30,788 nucleotides of DNA from Clostridia bacterium (GTDB lineage Bacteria > Bacillota_A > Clostridia > Christensenellales > CAG-138): NCBI GenBank assembly GCA_017394605.1, contig JAFPXU010000040.1, forward strand, positions 1-30,788, read 5' to 3'. A program made the position numbers and the translations under genes. Below the pieces are notes generated by a model. That model saw only the letters and a program-made list of their open reading frames with translations. It ran no database searches and was not told the origin of the DNA. Shown here one piece after another: positions 22,375 to 30,717 of the stretch (position 1 is its first letter; each line of letters begins with the position of its first letter).

Positions 22375-22527
22375 AGTTTTTGTGGGCTTTGAAAAGAAAG
22401 ACCCGGTTAACTCTCATGATGGCGGTACGCGGGGTCCTTCCCGCCGGTTCGTTGATCCGCCTGCTCTCTTGTTCGGAATGATCCCCGTAAAGGGGTTCAT
22501 TGATAAATCAAGGAGGAAACAAAAGAA
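22375..22527 (+). other. Structured 5' leader of the ABC importer operon
   Basis: The leader contains several possible hairpins. GCGGG (22429-22433) can pair with CCCGC (22440-22444), in competition with GGCGG (22421-22425) pairing to CCGCC (22441-22445). AATGA-T-CCCC (22477-22486) pairs with GGGG-T-TCATT (22492-22501), ending nine bases before the AAGGAGG ribosome binding site. I recognise no known riboswitch class. Confidence 0.35.
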
Positions 22528-23646
22528 ATGAAAAAGTATCTTGCGTTGGCATTGGCAGTAGTTTTTGCGCTGTTCTGTTTCGGATGCGCACAGCCTGCTG
22601 CGGCACCGGCAGCTTCGTCTTCCAGCGAAGTCGATTATGATTCACTTTCCTTCGATGAGCTCCTCAAGAACTCCGAAGGTTTCGTCGGAACGGCCGGTCT
22701 CCCGGATTACTGGACACTGTGGTCTGATTCCTTCGCGACCATCAAGGAGAAATACGGAATCGACAGGAACGTCGACCCGGACCTCTCCTCCGCGGAAGAG
22801 CTTGCACTGTTCATCGCGGAAAAGGATGACCCGACCATGGACCTCGGCGACATCGGCTATGCCTTCACCGTTACGGCGGTCGATCAGGACTGCATCCAGC
22901 CCTACACCGTCGACGTATGGGACAAGATCCCCGAATGGGCGAAGGATCCCGATCATAAGTGGGCGCTCTCCTATACCGGCAGCACCGCGTTCATCTTCAA
23001 CGACGCTGCGATCGAGGGACCCCTTCCCACGACCTGGAAAGAGCTTCTTGAGAGAGAAGACATCAACCTGGCATTCGGCAACGTCATCGGCGGCGCTTCC
23101 TCCCAGGTAGACATGCTGGCCATGAACTTCGCGCTCGGCGGTGACTGGGACAACATCCGTCCCTGCATCGACAAGTGCATTGAGCTCGCCAAGGCAGGCC
23201 GTCTGGATGGCGGTGACGCGGGCGAGACCGACTTCGAGACCGGCCAGATCGTCTGCGGCTGCGGCCGTTTCGACTTCAACGGCTCCAACTTCGCGAAAGA
23301 CCTGAACGAGAAGAACATCCCCGGTGTGCACATCACCTACACGATCCCGCAGGATGGCGCTCTCTCCACCGGCTACGCGCTGGTTCTCAACAAATGGGCC
23401 GCGCATCCGTATGCAGCACGTGTAGTCCTGAACTACCTGTTCAGCGATGAAGGCCAGATCGACCGTGCGCGCGGCGGTGCCCGTCCGATCCGTGCGGATC
23501 AGATCGACATCCCGGATGACTGCCCGATTCTCGGCGATGAGTACTATCAGAACATCATCACGCCGGAATCCGCCGCACAGCTGAACGCAGCCTGCGAAGC
23601 GATTTCCGAAGCATGGGAGAACGAAGTAGTACCGCTCATGGGTTAA
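22528..23646 (+). CDS. ABC importer substrate-binding lipoprotein (iron/polyamine/thiamine class)
   Basis: The 372-residue protein starts with a lipoprotein signal peptide; the lipobox ends at C20 (FCFGC), followed by an Ala/Ser-rich linker to about residue 33. The mature domain has the pattern of periplasmic-binding-protein-like proteins for iron, polyamines, thiamine or phosphonates: GYAFTVTAVDQ, a helix after PTTWKELLE, and ALSTGYALVLNKWAAHPYAA. The ligand cannot be told. The start follows AAGGAGG. A hairpin terminator after this gene probably makes it more abundant than the membrane components, as is common for binding proteins. Confidence 0.9.
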   Translation: MKKYLALALAVVFALFCFGCAQPAAAPAASSSSEVDYDSLSFDELLKNSEGFVGTAGLPDYWTLWSDSFATIKEKYGIDRNVDPDLSSAEELALFIAEKDDPTMDLGDIGYAFTVTAVDQDCIQPYTVDVWDKIPEWAKDPDHKWALSYTGSTAFIFNDAAIEGPLPTTWKELLEREDINLAFGNVIGGASSQVDMLAMNFALGGDWDNIRPCIDKCIELAKAGRLDGGDAGETDFETGQIVCGCGRFDFNGSNFAKDLNEKNIPGVHITYTIPQDGALSTGYALVLNKWAAHPYAARVVLNYLFSDEGQIDRARGGARPIRADQIDIPDDCPILGDEYYQNIITPESAAQLNAACEAISEAWENEVVPLMG

Positions 23647-23673
23647 TGAACTTCTGAATCGTCGTTACGATGA

Positions 23674-23711
23674 ACGGAGGGGATTGGAGGATTCCTTTCC
23701 CCTCCGTTTTT
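23674..23711 (+). terminator. Intra-operon terminator between binding protein and permease
   Basis: ACGGAGGGG (23674-23682) pairs with CCCCTCCGT (23699-23707), a nine-base perfect stem followed by five T residues. It lies between the binding-protein and permease genes and probably gives partial read-through. A second small hairpin (ATCATC with GATGAT, near 23720-23740) follows. Confidence 0.7.
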
Positions 23712-23754
23712 AAATACAATCATCATCCAAAAAGATGATGGGAGGTAGGCCTGC

Positions 23755-24621
23755 ATGCATTCAATCAAGCAAAGACTGAAGAGCCTGACGGCTCTTGTGC
23801 CGACGATACCGTTCTTTGTCCTGGCCATCGGATTCCTGATTCTTCCGTTTCTCAGCATGGTCAAGTCAAGCTTTACGGATCCATCGACCGGCGCTTTTTC
23901 CTTTACGAATTATGAAATGTGCTTCACGAAGCAAGCGTATGTGGCGTCCATCAAGAACAGCCTTCAGGTGTCGTGCATCGCGACGGCTGTCGTCATGGTT
24001 GCCTCTTTCTTTATAGCGCTTGCCGTCTTCAGCACCGGGATCACCACGAAGAAATGGTTCATGCCGATCATGAACATTTCGCAGAACTTCGCGGGATTCC
24101 CGCTGGCGTTCGCCTTTATCCTCATGCTGGGTAAGCAGGGCTTTTTCCGCCTTGTGTTCCAGAAGCTGGGGAGCTCACTTTTGGACAATTACAGCCTGTA
24201 TTCGTACGAGGGCATCATTCCGCTGTACATCTGGTTCGGCATTCCGCTGTGCGTACTGCTTCTGCTTCCGGGCTTTGACGCGGTCCACAGGGAGTGGCAG
24301 GAGGCGTCCACGCTCTTAGGATGCTCTCCCGCCGGATTCTGGACGAGGATCGGCATCCCGAACCTGATGCCGACGATTCTCGGAACGCTGAGCGTCGTGT
24401 TCGCGGACTCCATCACGACGTATACGACTGTTTACATTATCATTTCCAGCAACGCGGCACTTCTGCCGATCAAGATCGGCACGATGTTCGGCGGCGACCT
24501 CAAGGCGCGTCCCGAAGTGGGCTGCGCGCTGTCCGTGATCATGATCCTCATGATTCTCACCGTCATGGTGGTCTGCAACATCGGCAAGAGAATCAGCGCG
24601 AAAAGAGGTGTTTCCGTATGA
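23755..24621 (+). CDS. ABC importer permease 1 (PotB-like)
   Basis: A 288-residue integral membrane permease with about six transmembrane helices, beginning with a hydrophobic helix at about 16-38. The EAA loop that contacts the ATPase is seen as QEASTLLGCSPAGFWTRI followed by GIPNLMP. GGGAGG precedes the ATG. The stop overlaps the next permease start as ATGA, showing translational coupling. It pairs with the following permease to form the membrane channel of a heteromeric importer of the spermidine/putrescine and iron family. Confidence 0.92.
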   Translation: MHSIKQRLKSLTALVPTIPFFVLAIGFLILPFLSMVKSSFTDPSTGAFSFTNYEMCFTKQAYVASIKNSLQVSCIATAVVMVASFFIALAVFSTGITTKKWFMPIMNISQNFAGFPLAFAFILMLGKQGFFRLVFQKLGSSLLDNYSLYSYEGIIPLYIWFGIPLCVLLLLPGFDAVHREWQEASTLLGCSPAGFWTRIGIPNLMPTILGTLSVVFADSITTYTTVYIIISSNAALLPIKIGTMFGGDLKARPEVGCALSVIMILMILTVMVVCNIGKRISAKRGVSV

Positions 24622-25433
24622 AGAAGAACAAAGTGGGACACTACATCGTACTGGCTGTTACCGTCGTCGTGATGATCGTTCCGGTCCTGTTCACCCTGAT
24701 CTACGGATTCTCCAACGGCTGGCTGGACATCATCCCGAGCGATTTCCCGAGCTTTACGTACTGGAAGGAACTGTTTGTGGATTCTCCGCTGTTCTGGCAG
24801 AACGTTCTCCGCAGCATCTACCTGTGCGTGATCCCCATCATCATCAGCCTGGTCTGCATGATCCTCGTCATGTACACGATCGTCATGCATATGCCCAAGC
24901 TTGACGGACTGATCCAGACGATCTCCATGATCCCGTACACGCTGCGCGGCGTCGTTCTCGCGATCTCCGTGTTGACGCTGTACGCCGGCAAGGGAACGAT
25001 CTTTTCCGACAGGACGATCATGCTGTTTTCGGTCTATTCCGTCATCATCCTTCCGTTCGTGTACAGAGGTCTCAGGAACAACCTGTACGCGATCAACGCG
25101 AAGCAGATCGTGGAGGCCGCGGAGCTTCTCGGCGCGAGCGGCATCTACACGTTCTTCCGCATCATCGTTCCGAACATGCTGACCGGTATCGCGGTCGCTG
25201 CGCTGCTGTCGTTCGGCCTGCTCTTCACCGACTTCCCGATCGTCAAGCTGATCGGCGGAAACCGCTACGAGACCGCCCAGACATTCCTTTGGAACCAGCA
25301 GAGATCCGGATTCGGACCGAAGACGTCCACGTATATCATCATGGTATTCCTGATCATCTTCACGATCGCGACGGCATCCTACATGCTGCAGAACAAGGTC
25401 GAGAAGCAGGATTCCGATAAGAAGGCAAAATAA
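24618..25433 (+). CDS. ABC importer permease 2 (PotC-like)
   Basis: The 271-residue protein is a second inner permease with about six membrane helices, starting MKKNKVGHYIVLAVTVVVM. Its EAA loop reads IVEAAELLGASGIYTFFRI then IVPNML. The true start is the ATG at 24618, which overlaps the stop of the first permease; longer readings upstream lie in that gene. The ATPase gene begins 12 bases later. Confidence 0.92.
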   Translation: MKKNKVGHYIVLAVTVVVMIVPVLFTLIYGFSNGWLDIIPSDFPSFTYWKELFVDSPLFWQNVLRSIYLCVIPIIISLVCMILVMYTIVMHMPKLDGLIQTISMIPYTLRGVVLAISVLTLYAGKGTIFSDRTIMLFSVYSVIILPFVYRGLRNNLYAINAKQIVEAAELLGASGIYTFFRIIVPNMLTGIAVAALLSFGLLFTDFPIVKLIGGNRYETAQTFLWNQQRSGFGPKTSTYIIMVFLIIFTIATASYMLQNKVEKQDSDKKAK

Positions 25434-25445
25434 GGAGCGTAAGTT

Positions 25446-26453
25446 ATGTCATACATTCATTTTGAGCATATCAACAAGTTCTTCGGAACGAACCATGTTC
25501 TGAAGGATATCACGCTGGATATCGAGCAGGGCGAGCTCGTCACTTTCCTGGGACCCTCCGGATGCGGCAAATCCACGTTGCTCCGCTGCCTGTCCGGCCT
25601 CGAGCAGGTGACTTCCGGAAAGATCTTTCTGGACGGGAAGGACGTCACCGAAGTCAGCCCGAGAAAGCGCGGCTGCGGCATGGTCTTCCAGCAGTACAGC
25701 CTGTTCCCGAACATGACGGTCGCGCAGAACGTCGCGTTCGGTCTCAAGATGCAGAAGATGCCGAAGGCGCAGATCGAGAAAAAAGTCAAGGAGATGCTCG
25801 AGATCGTCGGTCTTTCCGAAAAGATCGACCAGTATCCGCGTTCGCTTTCCGGCGGCCAGCAGCAGCGCGTCGCGCTTGCCCGCGCCCTTGTCGTGGAGCC
25901 CAAGGTGCTGCTCCTGGACGAACCGCTTTCCGCGATCGACGCTCTACTGAGAAAGAACCTGCAGATCGAGATCCGCAGGATTCAGAAGGACCTCGGCATC
26001 ACGACGCTGTTCGTGACGCACGATCAGGACGAGGCGATGGTCATGTCGGACAAGATCCATCTGTTCAACATGGGCACGATCGAGCAGTCCGCATCCCCGG
26101 TCGACATGTACACGAAGCCGGCGACCAAATACGCCGCTTCCTTCATTGGCCACTACAACATCCTGTCCTCCGAGGCGTTCAACAAGGCGGCCGGAACGGA
26201 TTACAAGAGCGCGTCGCTCGCGTTCCGCCCGGAGATCATCGGGATCAGCAGAACGGAGCCGGAAGAGGACGCCATCGTCATCAAGGGCACGATCAAGAAC
26301 CAGATCCCGCACGGCAACATCGTCCGCTACACGATCGACGCGAACGGAGCAGAGCTTGATGCGGACATTCTGTTCGAAGCGTCTTCCATCTTCGAGATCG
26401 GCGAGAACGTATACGTGTCCATCAAGGACGGCAATATTCTGGAACTCGACTGA
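25446..26453 (+). CDS. ABC importer ATP-binding protein (PotA-like)
   Basis: This 335-residue ATPase powers the importer. Walker A is GPSGCGKST (36-44), the Q-loop lies at FQQYSLFP (81-88), the signature is LSGGQQQR (134-141), Walker B is LLLDEP (155-160) and the switch histidine is in VTHDQDEA. The D-loop reads LSAIDA rather than the common LSALDA. The C-terminal 100 residues form the TOBE-type regulatory domain. It is the last gene before a strong terminator. Confidence 0.94.
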   Translation: MSYIHFEHINKFFGTNHVLKDITLDIEQGELVTFLGPSGCGKSTLLRCLSGLEQVTSGKIFLDGKDVTEVSPRKRGCGMVFQQYSLFPNMTVAQNVAFGLKMQKMPKAQIEKKVKEMLEIVGLSEKIDQYPRSLSGGQQQRVALARALVVEPKVLLLDEPLSAIDALLRKNLQIEIRRIQKDLGITTLFVTHDQDEAMVMSDKIHLFNMGTIEQSASPVDMYTKPATKYAASFIGHYNILSSEAFNKAAGTDYKSASLAFRPEIIGISRTEPEEDAIVIKGTIKNQIPHGNIVRYTIDANGAELDADILFEASSIFEIGENVYVSIKDGNILELD

Positions 26454-26466
26454 CAAACGGAATCTT

Positions 26467-26500
26467 CGCGGTCATGCCACGCGCATGGCCGCGGTTTTTT
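26467..26500 (+). terminator. Terminator after the ABC importer ATPase gene
   Basis: A ten-base stem with one wobble (CGCGGTCATG, 26467-26476, with CATGGCCGCG, 26484-26493) is followed by six T residues. It separates the importer genes from the downstream enzyme genes, which may depend on read-through or an unseen promoter. Confidence 0.85.
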
Positions 26501-26515
26501 ATGTGAGAAAAACGG

Positions 26516-27550
26516 ATGAAAGCGAATGTTTTTCTTGGAAACGGGCGGTTTGAAATGCGCGAGCTGCCCGTGCCGGAGCCGGGGGACGCGGACGTTCTGA
26601 TCCGTGTCGCCGCCTGCGGCGTCTGCGGTACCGACGTGCACATATTTCACGGGGACAAGGGCTCCGCGGAAGTCGCTCCGCCGGTCGTGCTCGGCCACGA
26701 GCTCGCGGGCGTCGTGGTCAAAACCGGGAAAGCGGTCACCATGTTCCGCGAGGGCGACCACGTGTCCGTGGACCCGAACATCTACTGCGGCAGATGCCGC
26801 CCGTGCAGGACGGGCAGAAAGCAGCTGTGCGAAAACCTCTACGCCATCGGGGTGAACCGGGACGGAGGATTCGCCGAGTATTGCTGCGCGCCTGAGACGC
26901 AGTGCTTCCTGATCGACGAGAAGATCCCGCTTGCGTACGCGGCCATGACGGAGCCGCTCGCCTGCTGCATCCACGGGATCGAGCGCGCGGGGATCCGGCC
27001 GGGAAACACGGTCCTTGTGATCGGGGGCGGCGCCATCGGGCTCTTGATGGTGCAGCTCGCGAAGCTGTCCGGCGCCTCAAAGGTGCTCTTAAGCGAACCG
27101 ATCGCGTTCCGCAGGGAGACGGGACTCCTGCTCGGCGCGGACGCGGCCGTCGATCCGGTAAACGGGGACCTTTCCGAGAGCGTTAAAGAGACGTTCGGCG
27201 GGGACGGCGCGGACGTGATCATCGAATGCGTCGGGATCCCTGCCGTGACGAAACAGGCGCTGGAGATCGCGTCGCGCGGGAGCACGGTGCTGCTGTTCAG
27301 CGTTCCGAAGGCGGGAACGACGGTTCCGCTGTCGCTGGACGACGTATACCGGAAAGAGCTGACGGTCATGGGCTCCATGATCAACCCGGACACGCACGCG
27401 AAGGCTGCCGCGCTGATCAGCAGCGGGAAGATCGACATGGAGCACATCATCACGCACACCTATCCGCTTTCCAAGCTTTACGACGCGGTCCTCAAACAGC
27501 AGGGAGACGAATCCCTGAAGGTGATCGTGGAGCCGCAGAGAGGAGAATGA
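26516..27550 (+). CDS. Zinc-dependent medium-chain alcohol/polyol dehydrogenase
   Basis: A 344-residue member of the medium-chain dehydrogenases close to sorbitol, threonine and butanediol dehydrogenases. Catalytic zinc ligands are C37, H61 and E62 (GHE), with E147 nearby; the structural zinc site is C91, C94, C97, C105. The nucleotide-binding motif GGGAIG lies at 170-175. It oxidises a secondary alcohol or polyol with NAD(P); the exact substrate is unknown. The ATG is just 15 bases after the importer terminator, with only a weak ribosome binding site. Its stop overlaps the region of the next start. Confidence 0.92.
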   Translation: MKANVFLGNGRFEMRELPVPEPGDADVLIRVAACGVCGTDVHIFHGDKGSAEVAPPVVLGHELAGVVVKTGKAVTMFREGDHVSVDPNIYCGRCRPCRTGRKQLCENLYAIGVNRDGGFAEYCCAPETQCFLIDEKIPLAYAAMTEPLACCIHGIERAGIRPGNTVLVIGGGAIGLLMVQLAKLSGASKVLLSEPIAFRRETGLLLGADAAVDPVNGDLSESVKETFGGDGADVIIECVGIPAVTKQALEIASRGSTVLLFSVPKAGTTVPLSLDDVYRKELTVMGSMINPDTHAKAAALISSGKIDMEHIITHTYPLSKLYDAVLKQQGDESLKVIVEPQRGE

Positions 27551-27552
27551 TC

Positions 27553-28182
27553 TTGAAAAACATCCTATGCTACGGGGATTCCAATACTTGGGGATGGACG
27601 CCCGTCACCGGGGAGCGCTATCCCATCGACGTCCGCTGGACGGGAATCCTGCAGAAGAATCTCGGTCCGGAGTATCACGTGATCGAGGACGGCATGAGCG
27701 GCCGCACGACCTGCTACGACGATCCGACGTGGCCTTTTCACAACGGATTCAAAAGCATCTACGCGAGTCTCGAAACCCATTTCCCGCTGGATCTCGTGAT
27801 CATCATGCTGGGAAGCAATGACGCCAAGCGCCACATTTGCGCGACGCCGTACGCTTCCGCGTGCGGGATGGAGAACATCATCCGCGTGATCCGCAGCGGC
27901 ATGTACGGGAACGGGAAGAAGGATCCGGAGATCCTGATCGTTTCGCCGATCCTGATCGGGGAGGAGATCGACAGGACCTGCTCGTTCGGGGAAATGAGCG
28001 CGCCGTTTTCGAGACTGTTTTCAAAAGAGTTCGGCCGGGTGGCGAGAGAGCAGGGGACCTTCTTCATGGACGCGGCGAAGTTCGCGGGACCGAGCCGGGA
28101 AGACTGCCTGCATATGACGCCCGCGGGCCACGCGGCGCTTGCGAAGGCCATGACGGAAAAGGTGCTGGAGATACTGGGCTGA
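27553..28182 (+). CDS. SGNH/GDSL-type esterase
   Basis: The 209-residue protein begins MKNILCYGDSNTWGW, the standard start of SGNH hydrolases, with the catalytic serine at 10 in GDSN. Further blocks are IIMLGSNDAK (asparagine of block III) and the C-terminal DCLHMTPAGH with the Asp/His pair. The TTG at 27553 is preferred because AGGAG lies seven bases before it; an ATG at 27547, overlapping the previous stop, is too near to that site. Members of this family are carbohydrate or aryl esterases; no signal peptide is present, so it acts in the cytoplasm. Confidence 0.9.
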   Translation: MKNILCYGDSNTWGWTPVTGERYPIDVRWTGILQKNLGPEYHVIEDGMSGRTTCYDDPTWPFHNGFKSIYASLETHFPLDLVIIMLGSNDAKRHICATPYASACGMENIIRVIRSGMYGNGKKDPEILIVSPILIGEEIDRTCSFGEMSAPFSRLFSKEFGRVAREQGTFFMDAAKFAGPSREDCLHMTPAGHAALAKAMTEKVLEILG

Positions 28183-28201
28183 GAGGGATCCTATCATCGG
28201 A

Positions 28202-29002
28202 ATGAACGGAAAAAAGCATCAGATAAAGCGCTCCTGCTGCATCGACCCGATGTACGGGGAGATCCCGTTTCATGAACGGTTCGCGGCGGCGGCGCGCGAC
28301 GGATTCGACGCGGTCGAATTCTGGGAATGGAGAGACAAGGACCTGGACAGGGTCCGGGACGAGGCGGAAAAGAACGGCCTGGCGATCACCGGGTTCAACG
28401 GGGACGCGGACTACTCGCTGATCGACCCGGACACGAAAAAGGAATATCTGCGGGATCTCAGACGCTCCGTGGAGGCGGCGAAAAGGATCGGCGCGCTTTC
28501 CGTGACGATCCATTCGAACGCGCTCGGCGAGGGCGGGAAGGTCCTCCGTGATTACAGAGAACTGACGGATACCGTCAAGCTGTGCACGATGTTCTCCCTT
28601 CTGACTGAGTGCGCGAAGATCGCGGAGGACAGCGGGATCCGGATGAATCTCGAGCCGCTGAACATCCGCGTCGACCATGTCGGGAACTATCTTGTCCATA
28701 CGGACACGGCCGCCGATCTGACGAGACTGATCGGCTCGCCCATGCTCAAGGTGCTGTACGACGCGTATCATATGCAGCTGAACGAGGGCGACCTGATCCG
28801 TACGATCGAGCGTAACTTCGACCAGATCGGGCATATCCATGTCGCGGATGTTCCGGGACGGCACGAGCCCGGGACGGGGGAGATCAACTATCCGGCCGTC
28901 TACCGGAAACTCGCGAAACTCGGGTATGCGGGCTATGTCGGATACGAGCTGTTTCCGCTGACCACAACGGCGGAAGCGGTCAGACGGATCTTTGCGGAAT
29001 GA
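28202..29002 (+). CDS. Hydroxypyruvate-isomerase-like sugar isomerase
   Basis: A 266-residue TIM-barrel protein of the xylose-isomerase-like family. Expected metal and substrate residues are E151 (NLEPLN), D187 (YDAYHMQ), H213 (HIHVADVPGRHEPGTGEINY) and E249 (GYEL). The VPGRHEPGTGEINY segment is characteristic of hydroxypyruvate isomerases, which interconvert hydroxypyruvate and tartronate semialdehyde, although sugar epimerase activity is also possible. The gene lies 19 bases after the esterase and is part of the same operon. Confidence 0.9.
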   Translation: MNGKKHQIKRSCCIDPMYGEIPFHERFAAAARDGFDAVEFWEWRDKDLDRVRDEAEKNGLAITGFNGDADYSLIDPDTKKEYLRDLRRSVEAAKRIGALSVTIHSNALGEGGKVLRDYRELTDTVKLCTMFSLLTECAKIAEDSGIRMNLEPLNIRVDHVGNYLVHTDTAADLTRLIGSPMLKVLYDAYHMQLNEGDLIRTIERNFDQIGHIHVADVPGRHEPGTGEINYPAVYRKLAKLGYAGYVGYELFPLTTTAEAVRRIFAE

Positions 29003-29040
29003 CCGTCATTTGACGAAAGAATGAAACGGAGGATGAAGAA

Positions 29041-30609
29041 ATGAAGTGCTACCACGGAACTGTGCTTACTGTGAACGCGCATAACGATGTCGCGAGCTAT
29101 CTCGTCGAGGACGGGGGAAAAATCGTCTTTGTCGGCAATGAACTGCCGGAGAAATACGCGGGCGTTCCGGTCACGGAACTCGGAAAGGGGGCGCTGATCC
29201 CGTCGTTCGCGGACACGCACCAGCATTTCGCGTCGTTTTCCACGTTCTTCGCGGGCCTGAACGTCATGGACGCGGAGTCCAATGAAGAGATCTCGGACAT
29301 GGTGCGGGATTTTGTCAAGCGTTCGTCCGCCAAAACGCTGATCGCGTTCGGCGCTTCGCCCTACTCCGTAAAGGAGAGGCGGCTGATCAGCAGGGAAGAG
29401 CTCGACGCGGTCTGCCCGGACAAGGAGATCATGGTCGTCAAGTACGACGGGCATGCCTGCATCGTCAACTCGAAGCTCCTTTCGAAGATGGATGACAAGG
29501 TAAAGGATCTCAGGGGATACCACCCGGACACCGGCGAAATGAACCAGGAGGCGTTCTTCAAGTTCTCCGACTACATCTCCGGATCGCTCTCGCTGATCGA
29601 GCTTGTGAGCAACATGCAGAACGCCGTCGATTTCTACGCAACGAGGGGCATCGGCATGATCCACACGGTGAGCGGCGTCGGATTCGCGATGAACATGGAC
29701 ATCACGTTCGAGAAGATCTTCGCCAAGGCGCTGACAAACGGGTTCCAGATCCGCGTGTTCCCGCAGCCGATGGACATCAAGGTCGCGCAGAGCCGGAAGC
29801 TGCCGCGCATCGGCGGGTGCTTCGAGAGCGCGCTGGACGGCTGCTTCGGATCGCATGACGCCGCGATGAACGAGCCGTATACGGACGAAGAGGGCGGAAA
29901 CGGCGTGCTGTACTACTCCGACGAGAAGGTTACCGAGTTCTGCAAGCAGGCGAACCGCGCCGGTCTTCAGATCGAAATGCACGCGATCGGCGACAAAGCA
30001 TTTGACCAGGCGACGAGAGCGCTCAAGGCCGCGCTGGACGATTATCCGAGAAAGGATCACCGTCACGGCATCATCCACGACTGTCTCCCGACGGAGGAAG
30101 GCATTAAGATCTGCAGCGAATACGGGATCCAGATGCCGGTCCAGAGCGCGTTCATCAACTGGAAGCAGGAGCCCGACGAATATCTCGAGCGCATCATGGG
30201 ACACGAGCGCTGGCTCAGGCTGAACCCGATCAGAACGTTCCTTGAAAGCGGCATCACCGTATCCTTCGGATCCGACGCGCCGTGTACGACGCCCGATCCC
30301 GTTTCCTGGATCGACCGCGCGGTCAACAACGCGAACGAAGCGGAGGCAATTTCCGTGCAGGACGCGCTCCGCATGTGCACCTACAACGGGTACTGGACCA
30401 CGTTCGACGAGAAGGAACGCGGCAGTCTGGAAGAGGGGAAGACCGCGGATATGGTCATCCTGTCCGACGATCCGTATACGGCCGACAAAAAGGAACTGAA
30501 AAACATCCGGGTCGAGAAGCTGATCCTCTCCGGAAAAGACTACGAAAGCTGCAGGGAATCCGTCCTGAAAGCGGTCCTGAGGGGCCTGACTTCCAAATCG
30601 AAATACTGA
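29041..30609 (+). CDS. YtcJ-like amidohydrolase (amidohydrolase family 3)
   Basis: The 522-residue protein is a metal-dependent amidohydrolase. After an N-terminal beta part the metal motif appears at HQH (60-62, in ADTHQHFAS), with later histidines in EMHAIGDKA and RHGIIHD, and the aspartate in FGSDAPCTTPDP. The C-terminal beta part ends with GKTADMVIL. Such enzymes hydrolyse amides, imides or related C-N bonds in small molecules; the substrate is not known. GGAGG is well placed before the ATG. It is the last gene of the presumed catabolic operon, ending 38 bases before the insertion sequence. Confidence 0.9.
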   Translation: MKCYHGTVLTVNAHNDVASYLVEDGGKIVFVGNELPEKYAGVPVTELGKGALIPSFADTHQHFASFSTFFAGLNVMDAESNEEISDMVRDFVKRSSAKTLIAFGASPYSVKERRLISREELDAVCPDKEIMVVKYDGHACIVNSKLLSKMDDKVKDLRGYHPDTGEMNQEAFFKFSDYISGSLSLIELVSNMQNAVDFYATRGIGMIHTVSGVGFAMNMDITFEKIFAKALTNGFQIRVFPQPMDIKVAQSRKLPRIGGCFESALDGCFGSHDAAMNEPYTDEEGGNGVLYYSDEKVTEFCKQANRAGLQIEMHAIGDKAFDQATRALKAALDDYPRKDHRHGIIHDCLPTEEGIKICSEYGIQMPVQSAFINWKQEPDEYLERIMGHERWLRLNPIRTFLESGITVSFGSDAPCTTPDPVSWIDRAVNNANEAEAISVQDALRMCTYNGYWTTFDEKERGSLEEGKTADMVILSDDPYTADKKELKNIRVEKLILSGKDYESCRESVLKAVLRGLTSKSKY

Positions 30610-30656
30610 TCCGGTATAAGGAAACGAGAACGCAGCCGCGCGTAAAATGATATGCT

Positions 30657-30709
30657 CCCCATAAGGAAGACAGTGAAATAACAAAGATTTCATTGTCGAC
30701 CTTATGGGG
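30657..30709. repeat. 23-base inverted repeat at the insertion sequence end
   Basis: The arms 30657-30679 and 30687-30709 pair over 23 positions with two mismatches and one wobble, around a seven-base loop. TATTTTT and the ATG follow at once. It can act as a terminator for the upstream operon and, if read from outside, would hide the transposase ribosome binding site. Confidence 0.75.
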
Positions 30710-30717
30710 GTATTTTT

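Noticed and set aside
22419..22434. Resemblance to the T-box antiterminator sequence in the importer leader
   Set aside because: One core base is missing, the leader upstream is too short for a T-box stem I, and no matching antiterminator/terminator pair is seen.
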